Assembly (NCBI GenBank): GCA_910587755.1
Contig: CAJUNZ010000011.1
Location: 1 to 44,077 of the forward strand
Length of the DNA stretch: 44,077 nt
Direction: 5' to 3'
Origin: an uncultured Acetatifactor sp.
GTDB lineage: Bacteria; Bacillota; Clostridia; Lachnospirales; Lachnospiraceae
Positions 7,774 through 16,697 of this stretch are shown one piece after another (within the stretch, counting starts at the first letter, position 1; each line of letters opens with the position of its first letter). Below the pieces are notes generated by a model that was given only the letters and a program-made list of their open reading frames with translations, had not been told where the DNA came from and did no database searches. Made by a program: the position numbers and the translations under genes.

Positions 7774-9108
7774 ATGACATATCAGGAATTTAAGGACGCC
7801 GTGGTCAGATATGCAGGGCAGCGGCAGATCGGGGAGTATGAGCTGTATTTTACAGAGAGAGACAGTGCAAAAGTGGAGATCTATAAGGAGGAGATAAAGT
7901 CTTACAAAACAGAGAGCGGTATGGGTATCTGCTTCCGCTGCATCGCGGACGGAAAGGCGGGTTATGCCTCCACGGAAAACCTCACGGCGGAGGAGGCAGA
8001 GTCCCTGGTGCTGCGGGCATGGGACAATGCCGTCTCCATTGAGAGCGAGGAGGAGTGTTTTATCCATGAGCCAGGGGATTCCTACGCTGCTGTGGAGCAG
8101 GACGGAGGGGCGGCGCCCCAGGGGACCCGGCTTGTGGAGGCGGCTCTGGGGCTTCAGAGGGAGCTGTACCAGGCTGATGCCCGTGTGATCGACGGTACCC
8201 AGTCTTTTGTGGCCTATGGAGAGGAAAAGTATGCTATCTGCAATTCCAAGGGTCTGGATCTGGAGGACAGGGTCTCCTATTCTATCTGCTATGCCATGCC
8301 CCTGGTATCCGAGGGCGGCGAGATGTATGACGGCCTCAAGGACAAGATGGGCCGCCTGGAAGATTTTGATTTAAAGGCCATTGCCGGAGAGGCGGTGGAG
8401 GATGCGGTGTCCACCATCGGGGCGGGAGGCGTCTCCAGCGGCAGCTACAATGTGGTGTTCTCCAACCGTGTCATGGCGACTCTGCTGGCGGCTTATGCGC
8501 CGGTTTTTTCCGCAGAGGCGGCCCAGCAAGGCATGTCCCTTTTAAATGGCAGAGAAGGGGAGAAGATTGCGGCGGATATGGTGACAATCACGGACGATCC
8601 CAGGTATGAAGGGGGCGTGGTTAAGAGGACTTTTGACGGGGAGGGCGTGGCAGCCTATGAGAAAAATGTGGTGGAACAGGGCCGCCTGGTCACTTTGCTG
8701 CACAATTTGAAGACGGCGGCAGCGGCAGGAGTGAAATCCACCGGAAACGCCAGCAAGGCTTCCTACTCCTCAGTGGTTGGAGTCAGTCCCTTCCTCTTCT
8801 ACATTCAGCCCGTGGAGGGGACCCTGGAGGATATCCTGGCACAGGCAGGGGAGGGAATCTATGTGACGGAGGTGTCCGGACTACACGCGGGGACAAATTC
8901 TGTCACCGGGGATTTTTCCCTCTCTTCCAAGGGTTTTTTGGTCAAGGAGGGAAGGAAGGGAGTTCCCGTGAAAAACTTTACGGTTTCCGGCAATTTCTTT
9001 ACCCTGCTGAAGGATATTCAGGGGGTGGGAGCGGATCTGGATTTCCTCGGCAGCAATTTCGGATCCCCCTCGGTGCTGGTGCCGGCACTGGCTGTGGCAG
9101 GGGAGTAA
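7774..9108 (+). CDS. tldE: TldE/PmbA subunit, partner of TldD
   Basis: 444 residues of the PmbA/TldE family. It shares the TldD fold but has no HExxxH zinc motif, as expected for the non-catalytic partner that helps form the substrate channel. Conserved stretches include YYKEEIKSYKTESGMGICFR-like early strand, FSNRVMATLLAAYAPVFSAEAAQQGMSLL, DGEGVAAYEKNVVEQGRLVTLLHNLKTA (the position where TldD has its protease core), and the C-terminal GNFFTLLKDIQGVGADL with FGSPSVLVPALAVAG. The start has GAGAGG 6 bp upstream. Together with the gene before it, this gives a complete TldD/E protease. Confidence 0.94.
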   Translation: MTYQEFKDAVVRYAGQRQIGEYELYFTERDSAKVEIYKEEIKSYKTESGMGICFRCIADGKAGYASTENLTAEEAESLVLRAWDNAVSIESEEECFIHEPGDSYAAVEQDGGAAPQGTRLVEAALGLQRELYQADARVIDGTQSFVAYGEEKYAICNSKGLDLEDRVSYSICYAMPLVSEGGEMYDGLKDKMGRLEDFDLKAIAGEAVEDAVSTIGAGGVSSGSYNVVFSNRVMATLLAAYAPVFSAEAAQQGMSLLNGREGEKIAADMVTITDDPRYEGGVVKRTFDGEGVAAYEKNVVEQGRLVTLLHNLKTAAAAGVKSTGNASKASYSSVVGVSPFLFYIQPVEGTLEDILAQAGEGIYVTEVSGLHAGTNSVTGDFSLSSKGFLVKEGRKGVPVKNFTVSGNFFTLLKDIQGVGADLDFLGSNFGSPSVLVPALAVAGE

Positions 9109-9176
9109 GGCGTCCTCTGAACAGGAGCATGTGAAAGCGCTGCAGAAATGAGCTGTAAAATAAACCATATTTAAAG

Positions 9177-9234
9177 CAGGGCAGAGACGGAAGTGAAAGC
9201 TTGCCGGTTTCTGCCCTGTTGCTGTCTGTTTTTA
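9177..9234 (+). terminator. Probable terminator after tldE
   Basis: CAGGGCAGA (9177-9185) pairs with TCTGCCCTG (9210-9218), with CGG/CCG inside. The T-run (9229-9234) is about ten bases past the stem, so the signal is weaker than canonical. Confidence 0.55.
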
Positions 9235-9484
9235 TCTCTTTTTTAACATTCAACTATGATACCCCATTGTACATTTTATTTAGTAATAATCTGTTATTCC
9301 TGTTAGTTTTATGGTATGATTAACCAATGGAATTATAAGAGTAACGCGCCCCTTTTTTCAGATTTGTTTATATTTATTTAATTGTATTTCTCCGAAAAAA
9401 GTTTAAAATGAAAATTGCCCCGGGCGCGTGGCCCTGGGCGGGTAAAGAAAACCATTTTGACAGGCTTGGGGAGGCATACAATTT
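9235..9484 (+). promoter_or_regulatory. AT-rich intergenic region with candidate promoters
   Basis: No gene is seen. Two weak sigma-A-like candidates point to the zinc-ribbon gene: TGTTAT-17-TATGAT (9292-9320) and TTGTAT-16-TAAAAT (9382-9409). An 8-bp inverted repeat ACGCGCCC (9344-9351) / GGGCGCGT (9422-9429) brackets the second candidate; its role is unknown. Confidence 0.4.
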
Positions 9485-9877
9485 ATGAGGGAAAAATTGC
9501 AGCGTTTCATGTGGGGGCGTTATGGCAGCGACAGGTTTAATCAGTTTCTTTTGTTATGTGCCCTGGTGTGTCTGGTAATATCCTTTGTGGGGAGCAGCCT
9601 GTTCTACATACTGGGAACCGGGGTGGTGATCTACGCCTATTTCCGTATGTTTTCCAGGAATATCAGCAGGCGCAGCATGGAGAACCAGAAATATCTTAAG
9701 CAGGAGATGAAGATCAGGAGTTTTTTTATCGGAAAGAAGAAGGCGTGGGCGCAGAGAAAGGAGTTCCATATCTATAAATGTCCCAAGTGCGGGCAGAAAC
9801 TGAGGGTTCCCAGGGGAAAGGGCAGAATTGCCGTCCACTGCAGGAAGTGCGGGAATGAATTTATCAAAAAGAGCTGA
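9485..9877 (+). CDS. Small membrane protein with C-terminal zinc ribbon
   Basis: 130 residues, no assigned function. The N-terminal third is basic, followed by a hydrophobic stretch FLLLCALVCLVISFVGSSLF and VVIYAYF (about residues 20-55) that probably makes two membrane segments. A basic linker leads to a zinc ribbon at the C-terminus: CPKCGQKLRVPRGKGRIAVHC and CRKCGNEF, giving four cysteines in two CxxC knuckles. The same ribbon is common in short lachnospiral membrane proteins. It is followed at 53 bp by the DUF5685 gene and then a J-domain gene, so a shared role in protein or envelope quality control is possible but unproven. Confidence 0.8.
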   Translation: MREKLQRFMWGRYGSDRFNQFLLLCALVCLVISFVGSSLFYILGTGVVIYAYFRMFSRNISRRSMENQKYLKQEMKIRSFFIGKKKAWAQRKEFHIYKCPKCGQKLRVPRGKGRIAVHCRKCGNEFIKKS

Positions 9878-9930
9878 GAGAGTTTGATCAAAAAATTGAG
9901 CACTGCCGGGATGGAGCAGGGAGGGTGGGA

Positions 9931-10794
9931 ATGTTCGGATATATCATTGTGAACAAAGCCGAGATGAAGTTTAAGGAGTTTGATGTATATCATTCCTTCT
10001 ACTGCGGGATCTGCCGGGAGCTGAAGAAAAAGTACGGTTTCCTGGGGCAGATGTCCCTGAGCTATGACATGACCTTTCTGGCCATCCTGCTCACTGGCCT
10101 CTATGAGCCCCAGACCCGTCTGGGAAGCTGTAAGTGCGTGGCCCACCCTTTTGAGAGCCATGGAACCAGGAACAATATTTTTACCGAGTATGCCGCGGAC
10201 ATGAATCTGCTGTTTGCCTGTTTTAAGTGCCGGGACGACTGGGAGGACGAGAGAAAGGCGTGGAAATTTCTCTTTGGCAGGCTTCTGGAGGGGAAAGCCG
10301 GGAGGCTGAAGGAGGTTTACAGGGAGAAGGTAAAGGCGGTGAGACTGCTGATGCAGGATTTCACGGAGGCGGAACAGGCGCAGCCCATGGACATTGACGC
10401 AGTGTCGGGATGTTTCGGCAGGGTTATGGGAGAGATTATGGCCGTTCGGGAGGACGAGTGGGAGGAGGGACTGCGGGGGCTTGGATTCTATCTGGGAAAG
10501 TTCATCTATCTCTGCGATGCCTATGAGGATGTGGAGGCGGACATAAGGAAGGGAACGCCCAATCCTTTGAAGGAAAGGTATGAGAGCCTGGATTTTGAGG
10601 AAGAGTGCAGAACCATATTGATGATGATGATGTCGGACTGCTGCAGGGAGTTTGAGAAGCTTCCCATTTTGGATAATGTGGAGATTCTGCGGAACATCCT
10701 TTATTCCGGTGTCTGGTACAGATACGAGGCGGTGCGTGAAAAGCGCAGAGGGCAGTCCGGGAAAAAGGGGCAGGTTCCCCTGGACGGCGGTTAA
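9931..10794 (+). CDS. DUF5685 family protein
   Basis: 287 residues resembling the Clostridia family DUF5685, of unknown function. The start MFGYIIVNKAEMKFKEFDVYHSFYCG is characteristic, and clusters of cysteines (YCGIC near residue 25, GSCKC near 65 and FACFKC near 90) suggest a metal site. The middle and C-terminal parts are helical (LGKFIYLCDAYEDVEADIRKGTPNP is the most conserved-looking block), with a basic, low-complexity tail. ATG 9931 is preferred over GTG 9925 because GAGGG then sits 5 bp upstream and the family begins at MFGY. The J-domain gene follows. Confidence 0.82.
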   Translation: MFGYIIVNKAEMKFKEFDVYHSFYCGICRELKKKYGFLGQMSLSYDMTFLAILLTGLYEPQTRLGSCKCVAHPFESHGTRNNIFTEYAADMNLLFACFKCRDDWEDERKAWKFLFGRLLEGKAGRLKEVYREKVKAVRLLMQDFTEAEQAQPMDIDAVSGCFGRVMGEIMAVREDEWEEGLRGLGFYLGKFIYLCDAYEDVEADIRKGTPNPLKERYESLDFEEECRTILMMMMSDCCREFEKLPILDNVEILRNILYSGVWYRYEAVREKRRGQSGKKGQVPLDGG

Positions 10795-10828
10795 ACTCAC
10801 GGGCGATAAAATTTCGCTCGTGGGTTTG
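10795..10828 (+). terminator. Hairpin after the DUF5685 gene
   Basis: A 12-bp stem, ACTCACGGGCGA (10795-10806) with TCGCTCGTGGGT (10814-10825), including two G-U pairs, starts right after the stop codon. The following T-run is short (TTTG), so termination is probably partial and the J-domain gene may still be co-transcribed. Confidence 0.5.
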
Positions 10829-10947
10829 TGCCCGGCAGGTTTTAGTGCTTGTCAGTATAAATTCCAGGAGGTTTTTGTGAGTACAGGACGGATTCCAGGG
10901 AAGACATCATTGGGAAGAGAGTAGAGAGACAGGGCTGGAGACAAAAA

Positions 10948-11679
10948 ATGTACGATCCATACAGTGTGCTGGGAGTGGACAGGAATGCTTCCGAAGAGGA
11001 GATTAAAAAAGCATATAAGGCGCTGAGCCGCAGGTATCATCCGGATGCAAATGTGAACAACCCCAACCGGGTTCAGGCGGAGGAGAAGTTTAAGGAGATT
11101 CAGGCGGCGTACCAGCAGATTATGAAAGAGAGGACTTCCGGCTACGGAGGCGGCTATGGGGCAGGAGGCAGCCAGGGAAGGGCAGGCCAGGGGCAGGGAA
11201 GCGGATATGCCGGTGGATCCGGCCAGGGGGGGTTCTATGGGGGTTTTGGATTTGGCGGTTTCGGCCAGGGCCAGGCGGGGTACGAGGAGAATCTACACCT
11301 GCGTGCGGCAGGCAACTATCTCCGCAACGGATACTACAAGGAGGCCAGGACAGCCCTGGACGGCATGAGGGAGCAGGAGCGGAATGCAAGGTGGTATTAC
11401 TATAGCGCCATCGCACACTCGTGCCTGGGAAACAGTGTGGCGGCTCTGGAGCACGCCAGACGGGCCTCTGCCCTGGAGCCGGGCAGCAAGGAGTATCGTC
11501 TGCTGGTACAGCAGCTTGAGAGCGGAGGCACCTGGTATGAGAGACGCCAGGCGGCCTATGGTTATCCAGCCTCCATGGGGAGCGACATCTGCATGAAATT
11601 CTGTGTGGCCAACTTACTCTGTAATTTCTGCTGTCTGGGAAGCGGATGCTGCGGCGGACATGGTTTTTACTACTATTAA
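10948..11679 (+). CDS. J-domain protein with Gly-rich linker and TPR-like C-terminal region
   Basis: 243 residues. The N-terminal J domain (residues 1-65) carries YSVLGVDRNASEEEIKKAY and the essential HPD in RRYHPDANV, which stimulates Hsp70/DnaK ATPase. A Gly/Gln/Ala-rich linker (about 67-112) follows, then a helical region (115-195) with two TPR-like helix pairs, AAGNYLRNGYYKEARTALD and AHSCLGNSVAALEHARRASAL. The end is short, hydrophobic and Cys-rich (CNFCCLGSGCCGGHGFYYY). It lacks the zinc and substrate domains of true DnaJ, so it is a specialised co-chaperone rather than DnaJ. It sits after DUF5685, a neighbour that may be its client or partner. Confidence 0.87.
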   Translation: MYDPYSVLGVDRNASEEEIKKAYKALSRRYHPDANVNNPNRVQAEEKFKEIQAAYQQIMKERTSGYGGGYGAGGSQGRAGQGQGSGYAGGSGQGGFYGGFGFGGFGQGQAGYEENLHLRAAGNYLRNGYYKEARTALDGMREQERNARWYYYSAIAHSCLGNSVAALEHARRASALEPGSKEYRLLVQQLESGGTWYERRQAAYGYPASMGSDICMKFCVANLLCNFCCLGSGCCGGHGFYYY

Positions 11680-11709
11680 AGACAGGTTCCGGGACGCTTT
11701 CAATTTTTC

Positions 11710-11737
11710 TTGACATGAGCGCAGGGGTGTATATAAT
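11710..11737 (+). promoter_or_regulatory. Promoter of the GtrII-like gene
   Basis: TTGACA (11710-11715), 16 bp, TATAAT (11732-11737), both hexamers perfect. Just upstream (11682-11695) is an inverted copy of the GTCCCGGAAC core of the tldD/purL leader repeat. Confidence 0.82.
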
Positions 11738-11807
11738 GAAACTGTAGCTGTGTGGCATGGGATGCCCGGGGGAAGGGGATCCTGAAGAGAAAGAGGAAGG
11801 TAGAACA

Positions 11808-13382
11808 ATGTCGCCTGGACGAGTGTTTCGGATCCTGGGAAAGAAAATAAAGCCGGAGTGGAAAGCGGCTTTTTTTGCGTGTTTTTCTGTTGGGCTGTTG
11901 ATTCATATGCCCATTCTTCTGTCAGATATTCCCAACCATGACGGGCTGGCCAGCATGTATTTTGACCAGAATATGGTAACTTCAGGGAGATGGTTTTTGA
12001 CGGTGGCATGCGGGATCTCCTCCTATTACACCATCCCCTGGGTGATAGGTCTTCTGGGACTGTTCTATCTGAGCCTGGCGGCGACAGCCCTGTGTGAGCT
12101 TCTTGAAGTGCGGCGGACATGGGCGGCGGCCCTCTGCGGCGCCCTGCTGGCTTCTTTTCCGGCTCTGGCCTCCACCTTTGCCTATGTCTACACTCTGGAC
12201 GGTTATATGATGGCCCTGCTGCTGGCGGTGCTGGCAGTGCTGTTTGTGAAGAAATACAGGCGCGGATTTGTGCCGGGAGCCTTCTGTCTGGCTTTCAGCA
12301 TGGGAATTTATCAGAGCTATCTGCCCTTTACCATGATTCTGTCAGTGTTTGCGGTATGGATGCTCTTTCTGAAGAATGTCCCTGGGGAGGGGGCTGAAAG
12401 GGCCTGGTTTATGGAGAAGATGCGGTCTGCCCTGAGGTACGTGTATATGGGGGTTCTGGGGGCCGCATTTTACTATGGCATTCTGCAGATTCTCCTGAAG
12501 CTTCAGGGAAAACAGCTGGGGGACTATCAGGGGATAGGGGAGATGGCGTCGGGCGCGGCGGCAGAGAGAGGGATTCTGCTGACCCTCCAGGATATGTATG
12601 TGGATTTTGCCGCCTTCACCTTAAAGGGAAATGTGCTGTTTCAGAATATTTTCTCCATGCTGGCCTGGATTCTTCTCACCGGGCTTGTGATGAAAGCGGC
12701 GTTCTCCGCCTTCCGAAGGCTGAAACTCTGGAAAAACCCGGGAACGCTGGCTGTGCTTCTGCTCTCCGGGGCAGTGCTGCCCGGGCTCACCAACATTGTG
12801 CTGCTGATCTCGCCTTCGGTCAACTATCATCTGCTGATGCGCTATCAGTGGGTGCTGTACGCGGTGGGGGCGGTGGCGCTGCTGAGCGGATCCGGGGAGA
12901 AGGGAAGGAAGAGAGTCTGTCTGGAATGGGGGGCTCTTCTGGCCGCTTTTGTCCTTGTGCTCTGTTACGGCATCACGGATAATATCGCCTACTCCAATCT
13001 TCAGAAAAAGTATGAGAAAACCTATGCCTACTGTGTGAGGCTCCTGGACAGAATTGAGCAGACAGAAGGGTATTATCCAGGTATTCCCATCGCCATGGTG
13101 GGGGTGGTGGGGGAGGAACAGTTTCCCTCCACGGATCTGACCCTGCCTGTGACTTCCGGCATGATCGGCATGAACGGCGACAGCCTGCTGTACACAGGCG
13201 TAAATTACCAGGAGTTTCTCAAAAATTATCTGGGGGCCACCCTGAACATTCTTCCGGCGGATGCCATGGAAGAAATGTACTATTCGGAGGAATACATTGC
13301 AATGGACAGTTTTCCCGGGGCCAACTCCATGGGGGTTATTGACGGCATACTGTATATCAAGACGGAAAATTCTGAGCGGTAA
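11808..13382 (+). CDS. GtrII-type membrane glucosyltransferase domain protein
   Basis: 524 residues with about ten to eleven predicted membrane helices and a C-terminal extracytoplasmic segment. The N-terminal half resembles the Glucos_trans_II (GtrII) family, a GT-C-like fold that transfers glucose from a lipid-linked donor to cell-surface polymers. Telling features are the acidic motif SDIPNHDGLASMYFDQN after the first helix, then GRWFLTVACGISSYYTIPW and the SMGIYQSYLPF segment. The start at 11808 is preferred over an in-frame ATG at 11757: AGGAAGG lies 7 bp upstream and the first helix begins soon after. It stands alone behind its own promoter; the acceptor cannot be told from the sequence. 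Confidence 0.82.
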   Translation: MSPGRVFRILGKKIKPEWKAAFFACFSVGLLIHMPILLSDIPNHDGLASMYFDQNMVTSGRWFLTVACGISSYYTIPWVIGLLGLFYLSLAATALCELLEVRRTWAAALCGALLASFPALASTFAYVYTLDGYMMALLLAVLAVLFVKKYRRGFVPGAFCLAFSMGIYQSYLPFTMILSVFAVWMLFLKNVPGEGAERAWFMEKMRSALRYVYMGVLGAAFYYGILQILLKLQGKQLGDYQGIGEMASGAAAERGILLTLQDMYVDFAAFTLKGNVLFQNIFSMLAWILLTGLVMKAAFSAFRRLKLWKNPGTLAVLLLSGAVLPGLTNIVLLISPSVNYHLLMRYQWVLYAVGAVALLSGSGEKGRKRVCLEWGALLAAFVLVLCYGITDNIAYSNLQKKYEKTYAYCVRLLDRIEQTEGYYPGIPIAMVGVVGEEQFPSTDLTLPVTSGMIGMNGDSLLYTGVNYQEFLKNYLGATLNILPADAMEEMYYSEEYIAMDSFPGANSMGVIDGILYIKTENSER

Positions 13383-13432
13383 TGCCGGCACCTGGTATTT
13401 ATCATGGGGACTGTGATGCGGCATGATTTTTT
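13382..13432 (+). terminator. Possible terminator after the GtrII-like gene
   Basis: ATGCCG (13382-13387) pairs with CGGCAT (13419-13424), with CAC/GTG inside, followed by GATTTTTT. The loop is long and the stem imperfect. The rest of the gap to nrdD (to 13539) shows no confident promoter. Confidence 0.4.
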
Positions 13433-13539
13433 CGGCGGGAGAGTCTGACATAAAAATATGAGGCCGTATCCTGATGTACTTTCTTATGGACAGTTCTTTA
13501 GGGGCGGCTTTCTGTGTGTGAAAAGGAGAAAAGGCAGGA

Positions 13540-15666
13540 ATGAGGATTCAAAAGAGAGATGGACGGATAGTACCCTATGAGGAGGGGAAGATCATTGCGG
13601 CCATCAGTAAGGCAAATCATGAGGTGGAGGAGAAGGACAGGGCGGGGGAGGCTCTGGTGCAGGAGATCCTGGAGGCGGTGCAGCAGGAGGGGAAGGAGCT
13701 GCAGGCCGTGGAGCATGTGCAGGATGTGATAGAGCAGCACCTGGTCCGGGACAACAAGTATGCCCTCTCCAAGAAATACATGGTCTACCGCTACCAGAGG
13801 AGCCTGCTGCGCAAGTCCAACACCACGGATGAGTCCATTCTGAAATTGATCCGCAACGAGAACAAGGAGCTTGCGGAGGAAAATTCCAACAAGAACACCC
13901 GCTTTGCCTCCACACAGAGGGACTACATTGCCGGGGAGGTATCCCGGGATGTGACCCGCCGCATGCTTCTGCCAGAGCATATCTCCCTGGCACACGACAA
14001 CGGCGTCATTCATTTTCACGATGCGGATTACTTTATCCAGCCCATATTTAACTGCTGCCTGATCAACATCCAGGACATGCTGGACAACGGCACCTCCATC
14101 AACGGCAAGATGATTGAGTCCCCCAAAAGTTTCCAGGTGGCCTGCACCGTCACCACACAGATCATTGCGGCGGTGGCCAGCAACCAGTACGGGGGCCAGT
14201 CGGTGAATGTCAGACATCTGAGCAGGTATCTGCGCAGAAGCCGGGAAAAGTTTGCCGCCCAGATGGAGAGGGAGTTTGGCAGCAGGCTGGACCGGGAGAC
14301 CAAGGAAAAAATAGTGGAGATGCGCCTTCAGGATGAGCTGCGCTCGGGGGTTCAGACCATCCAGTATCAGATCAACACCCTCATGACCACTAACGGACAG
14401 TCACCATTTGTGACCCTTTTTCTCCACATTGATGACAACGACGAGTATGTGGAGGAGACAGCCCGCATTATTGAGGAAATCTTAAGGCAGAGGATCCAGG
14501 GCACCAAGAATGAGCGAGGGGTCTACGTGACGCCGGCTTTTCCCAAGCTTGTGTATGTGCTGGACGAGAATAACTGTCTGAAGGGAGGCCGCTACGACTA
14601 TGTGACCCGCCTGGCGGCGGAGTGCTCCGCCAGGAGAATGTACCCGGACTATCTCTCCGCCAAAAAGATGCGGGAGAACTATGAGGGCAATATATTCTCC
14701 TGTATGGGCTGCCGTTCCTTCCTCTCTCCCTGGAAGGATGAGAAGGGAGAGTACAAATGGGAGGGACGCTTTAACCAGGGGGTGGTGAGCCTGAACCTTC
14801 CCCAGATCGGCATTGTCTCCCAGGGCAGCGAGGAAGTCTTCTGGCAGCGTCTGGAGGAGCGTCTGGAGCTGTGCTACGAGGCCCTGATGTGCAGACACAA
14901 GGCGCTTCTGGGCACGGTCTCCGATGTGAGTCCCATTCACTGGCAGTACGGCGCCGTTGCCCGGCTGAAAAAGGGGGAGAAGATTGACAGCCTGTTAAAA
15001 GGCGGCTACTCCACCATGTCCCTGGGGTACATCGGTCTCTATGAGCTGACCTGGCTGATGAAAGGATGCAGCCACACCGCTCCGGAAGGAAAGGAATTTG
15101 CCCTTCGGGTCATGGACCGGCTGAAGGATGCCGCCGCCGGGTGGCGGGAGGAGACGGGGATTGGATTCAGCCTCTACGGCACTCCTGCGGAGACCCTCTG
15201 TTATCGTTTTGCCAGAATAGACCGGGAAAAATTTGGGGACATTCCCAATGTGACCGACAAGGGCTATTACACCAACTCTTACCATGTGGACGTGCGGGAG
15301 CCCATGGACGCCTTTGCAAAATTTGCTTTTGAGAGCGATTTCCAGAACAAGTCTCTGGGAGGCGCCATCTCCTATGTGGAGGTGCCCAACCTGTGCCGGA
15401 ATGTGGAGGCCCTGGAGGCGCTGATTGGGTTTATCTACGACAACATTCAGTATGGGGAGTTTAACACCAAGTCGGACTTCTGCCATGTATGCGGATATGA
15501 CGGGGAGATACAGATCAACCAGGACAATGAGTGGGAGTGTCCCCAGTGTCACAACAAGGATCACGCCAGGATGAACGTCACCAGGCGCACCTGCGGATAC
15601 CTGGGGGAGAATTTCTGGAATACCGGAAAGACCAAAGAGATCAAGGCGAGGGTACTGCATCTATGA
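13540..15666 (+). CDS. nrdD: Anaerobic ribonucleoside-triphosphate reductase (class III)
   Basis: 708 residues, full length. The enzyme makes deoxynucleotides from NTPs using a glycyl radical and formate, and works only without oxygen. An N-terminal ATP-cone (residues 1-90, MRIQKRDGRIVPYEEGKI) provides allosteric control by dATP/ATP. The core has HDNGVIHFHDADY, FNCCLINIQDML, NGQSPFVTL and CMGCRSFLSPW. Near the C-terminus is the zinc site (CHVCGY and CPQCH), then RRTCGYLG with the radical-carrying Gly686. The start has AGGAG and GGCAGGA close upstream. It overlaps the activase gene nrdG by 4 bp (ATGA), which implies translational coupling. Confidence 0.98.
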   Translation: MRIQKRDGRIVPYEEGKIIAAISKANHEVEEKDRAGEALVQEILEAVQQEGKELQAVEHVQDVIEQHLVRDNKYALSKKYMVYRYQRSLLRKSNTTDESILKLIRNENKELAEENSNKNTRFASTQRDYIAGEVSRDVTRRMLLPEHISLAHDNGVIHFHDADYFIQPIFNCCLINIQDMLDNGTSINGKMIESPKSFQVACTVTTQIIAAVASNQYGGQSVNVRHLSRYLRRSREKFAAQMEREFGSRLDRETKEKIVEMRLQDELRSGVQTIQYQINTLMTTNGQSPFVTLFLHIDDNDEYVEETARIIEEILRQRIQGTKNERGVYVTPAFPKLVYVLDENNCLKGGRYDYVTRLAAECSARRMYPDYLSAKKMRENYEGNIFSCMGCRSFLSPWKDEKGEYKWEGRFNQGVVSLNLPQIGIVSQGSEEVFWQRLEERLELCYEALMCRHKALLGTVSDVSPIHWQYGAVARLKKGEKIDSLLKGGYSTMSLGYIGLYELTWLMKGCSHTAPEGKEFALRVMDRLKDAAAGWREETGIGFSLYGTPAETLCYRFARIDREKFGDIPNVTDKGYYTNSYHVDVREPMDAFAKFAFESDFQNKSLGGAISYVEVPNLCRNVEALEALIGFIYDNIQYGEFNTKSDFCHVCGYDGEIQINQDNEWECPQCHNKDHARMNVTRRTCGYLGENFWNTGKTKEIKARVLHL

Positions 15667-16205
15667 ATTATGCGGCGCTGAAAAAGACAGATGTGGCCAA
15701 CGGCCCCGGGGTGAGGGTGTCTTTGTTTGTGAGCGGATGCAACCACGCCTGCAAAGGATGTTTTAACCGGGAGGCGTGGGACTTTCACTATGGGAAACCA
15801 TACACGCCCCAGGTTCAGGAAGAGATTTTGGAGGCCCTTGCCCCCGGCTATATCCGGGGCTTAAGCGTTCTGGGAGGGGAACCGCTGGAGCCGGAGAACC
15901 GGGGGACGGTGCTGGAACTTCTGCGGGAGGTGCGGCGGCGCTGCCAGGGAAAGGACATCTGGTGCTATACGGGGTTTCGCTATGAGGAAGATCTGCTTCG
16001 CTGGGCGCAAGAGGAGAAGGAATTTCCCCGAAACCGGGCTGCACCGGTGGGAGAGATTCTCGCTCTGACGGATGTGCTGGTGGACGGGGAGTTTGTGGAA
16101 GAAAAAAAGAACCTGCGCCTGCCCTTTCGGGGGTCTGAGAATCAGAGGCTTATTGACCTGGGAGAGTCCAGGCGGCAGGGGCGCACCGTATGCCTTGGGC
16201 TTTAG
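15663..16205 (+). CDS. nrdG: Anaerobic ribonucleotide reductase activating enzyme (radical SAM)
   Basis: 180 residues. It generates the glycyl radical on NrdD by reductive cleavage of S-adenosylmethionine. The radical SAM cluster motif CNHACKGC (Cys26, Cys30, Cys33) matches CxxxCxxC, preceded by the family signature GPGVRVSLFVSG, and LSVLGGEPLEPEN is the SAM-binding GGE motif. The chosen ATG lies in the nrdD stop codon (ATGA overlap). The 3' end overlaps the stop of the minus-strand DtxR-like gene by 4 bp, so the two genes converge with no terminator between them. Confidence 0.96.
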   Translation: MNYAALKKTDVANGPGVRVSLFVSGCNHACKGCFNREAWDFHYGKPYTPQVQEEILEALAPGYIRGLSVLGGEPLEPENRGTVLELLREVRRRCQGKDIWCYTGFRYEEDLLRWAQEEKEFPRNRAAPVGEILALTDVLVDGEFVEEKKNLRLPFRGSENQRLIDLGESRRQGRTVCLGL

Positions 16206-16570
16206 GGAAGGGATCCTGTGTGTCTTTTGATGGCTTCAAAGCTTTCCCGGCTGATCACATGCTCTATTCTGCAGGCATCCTGCTGGGCGGTCTCCGCAGG
16301 AACCCCCAGACGCATCAGCCAGGAGGAGAGAAGCCTGTGGCGCTCGTAGATCATCTCTGCAATCTCCCTTCCGGAGGGGGTGAGGGTGATGAAGCCCGAT
16401 CCGTCCACCTGGATATGGCCCTTCTCCCGTAGATTTTTCATGGCGACGCTGACGCTGGGCTTGGAAAATCCAAGCTCGTTGGCAATATCCACGGAGCGGA
16501 TCGCGGGAAGCTTCATCCCCAGCATCAGAATGGTCTCCAGGTAATTTTCAGCAGATTCATTTACATTCAA
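16202..16570 (-). CDS. DtxR/MntR-family metal-dependent transcriptional regulator
   Basis: 122 residues: an N-terminal winged helix (SAENYLETILML to LREKGHIQVDG, recognition helix around GFSKPSVSVAMKNL) and a short helical dimerisation domain. Metal ligands can be matched to DtxR/MntR by eye: Glu12 in ENYLE, His in YERHRLL, and the Cys-x-x-Glu-His of DACRIEHVIS, the DtxR-like arrangement with Cys rather than the Glu of MntR. There is no C-terminal SH3-like or FeoA domain, so it is the short MntR-like form. Such proteins sense Fe2+ or Mn2+; which one cannot be told. No metal transporter is adjacent. It has its own promoter on the minus strand. Confidence 0.88.
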   Translation of the reverse strand: MNVNESAENYLETILMLGMKLPAIRSVDIANELGFSKPSVSVAMKNLREKGHIQVDGSGFITLTPSGREIAEMIYERHRLLSSWLMRLGVPAETAQQDACRIEHVISRESFEAIKRHTGSLP

Positions 16571-16660
16571 GGCGGATTTCCCCCTTTCGGAGATTCTCTG
16601 TTTCAGGCGTGCCTGAGAATGCGCTGCCCAGGATATGCCTGTATTTCCAGTATAATCTTG

Positions 16661-16689
16661 AGTATAACATGAATAAAAAGTTTGTGCAA
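16661..16689 (-). promoter_or_regulatory. Promoter of the DtxR-like gene
   Basis: On the minus strand TTGCAC (16689-16684), 17 bp, TATACT (16666-16661). The heptamer AGTATAA occurs twice here, 12 bp apart (16649 and 16661 on the plus strand), and could be an operator half-site pair for autoregulation. Confidence 0.6.
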
Positions 16690-16697
16690 ATTTTATG

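Noticed and set aside
6329..9108. TldD/E as part of a RiPP (modified peptide) system
   Set aside because: No precursor peptide, cyclodehydratase, radical SAM maturase or exporter lies nearby; the pair is flanked by pnp and a zinc-ribbon gene.
10877..10924. 15-codon ORF (GTG start) with AGGAGG before the J-domain gene
   Set aside because: The ribosome binding site is good but the peptide is very short, is not followed by a coupled start and shows no attenuator structure. It remains possible but unsupported.
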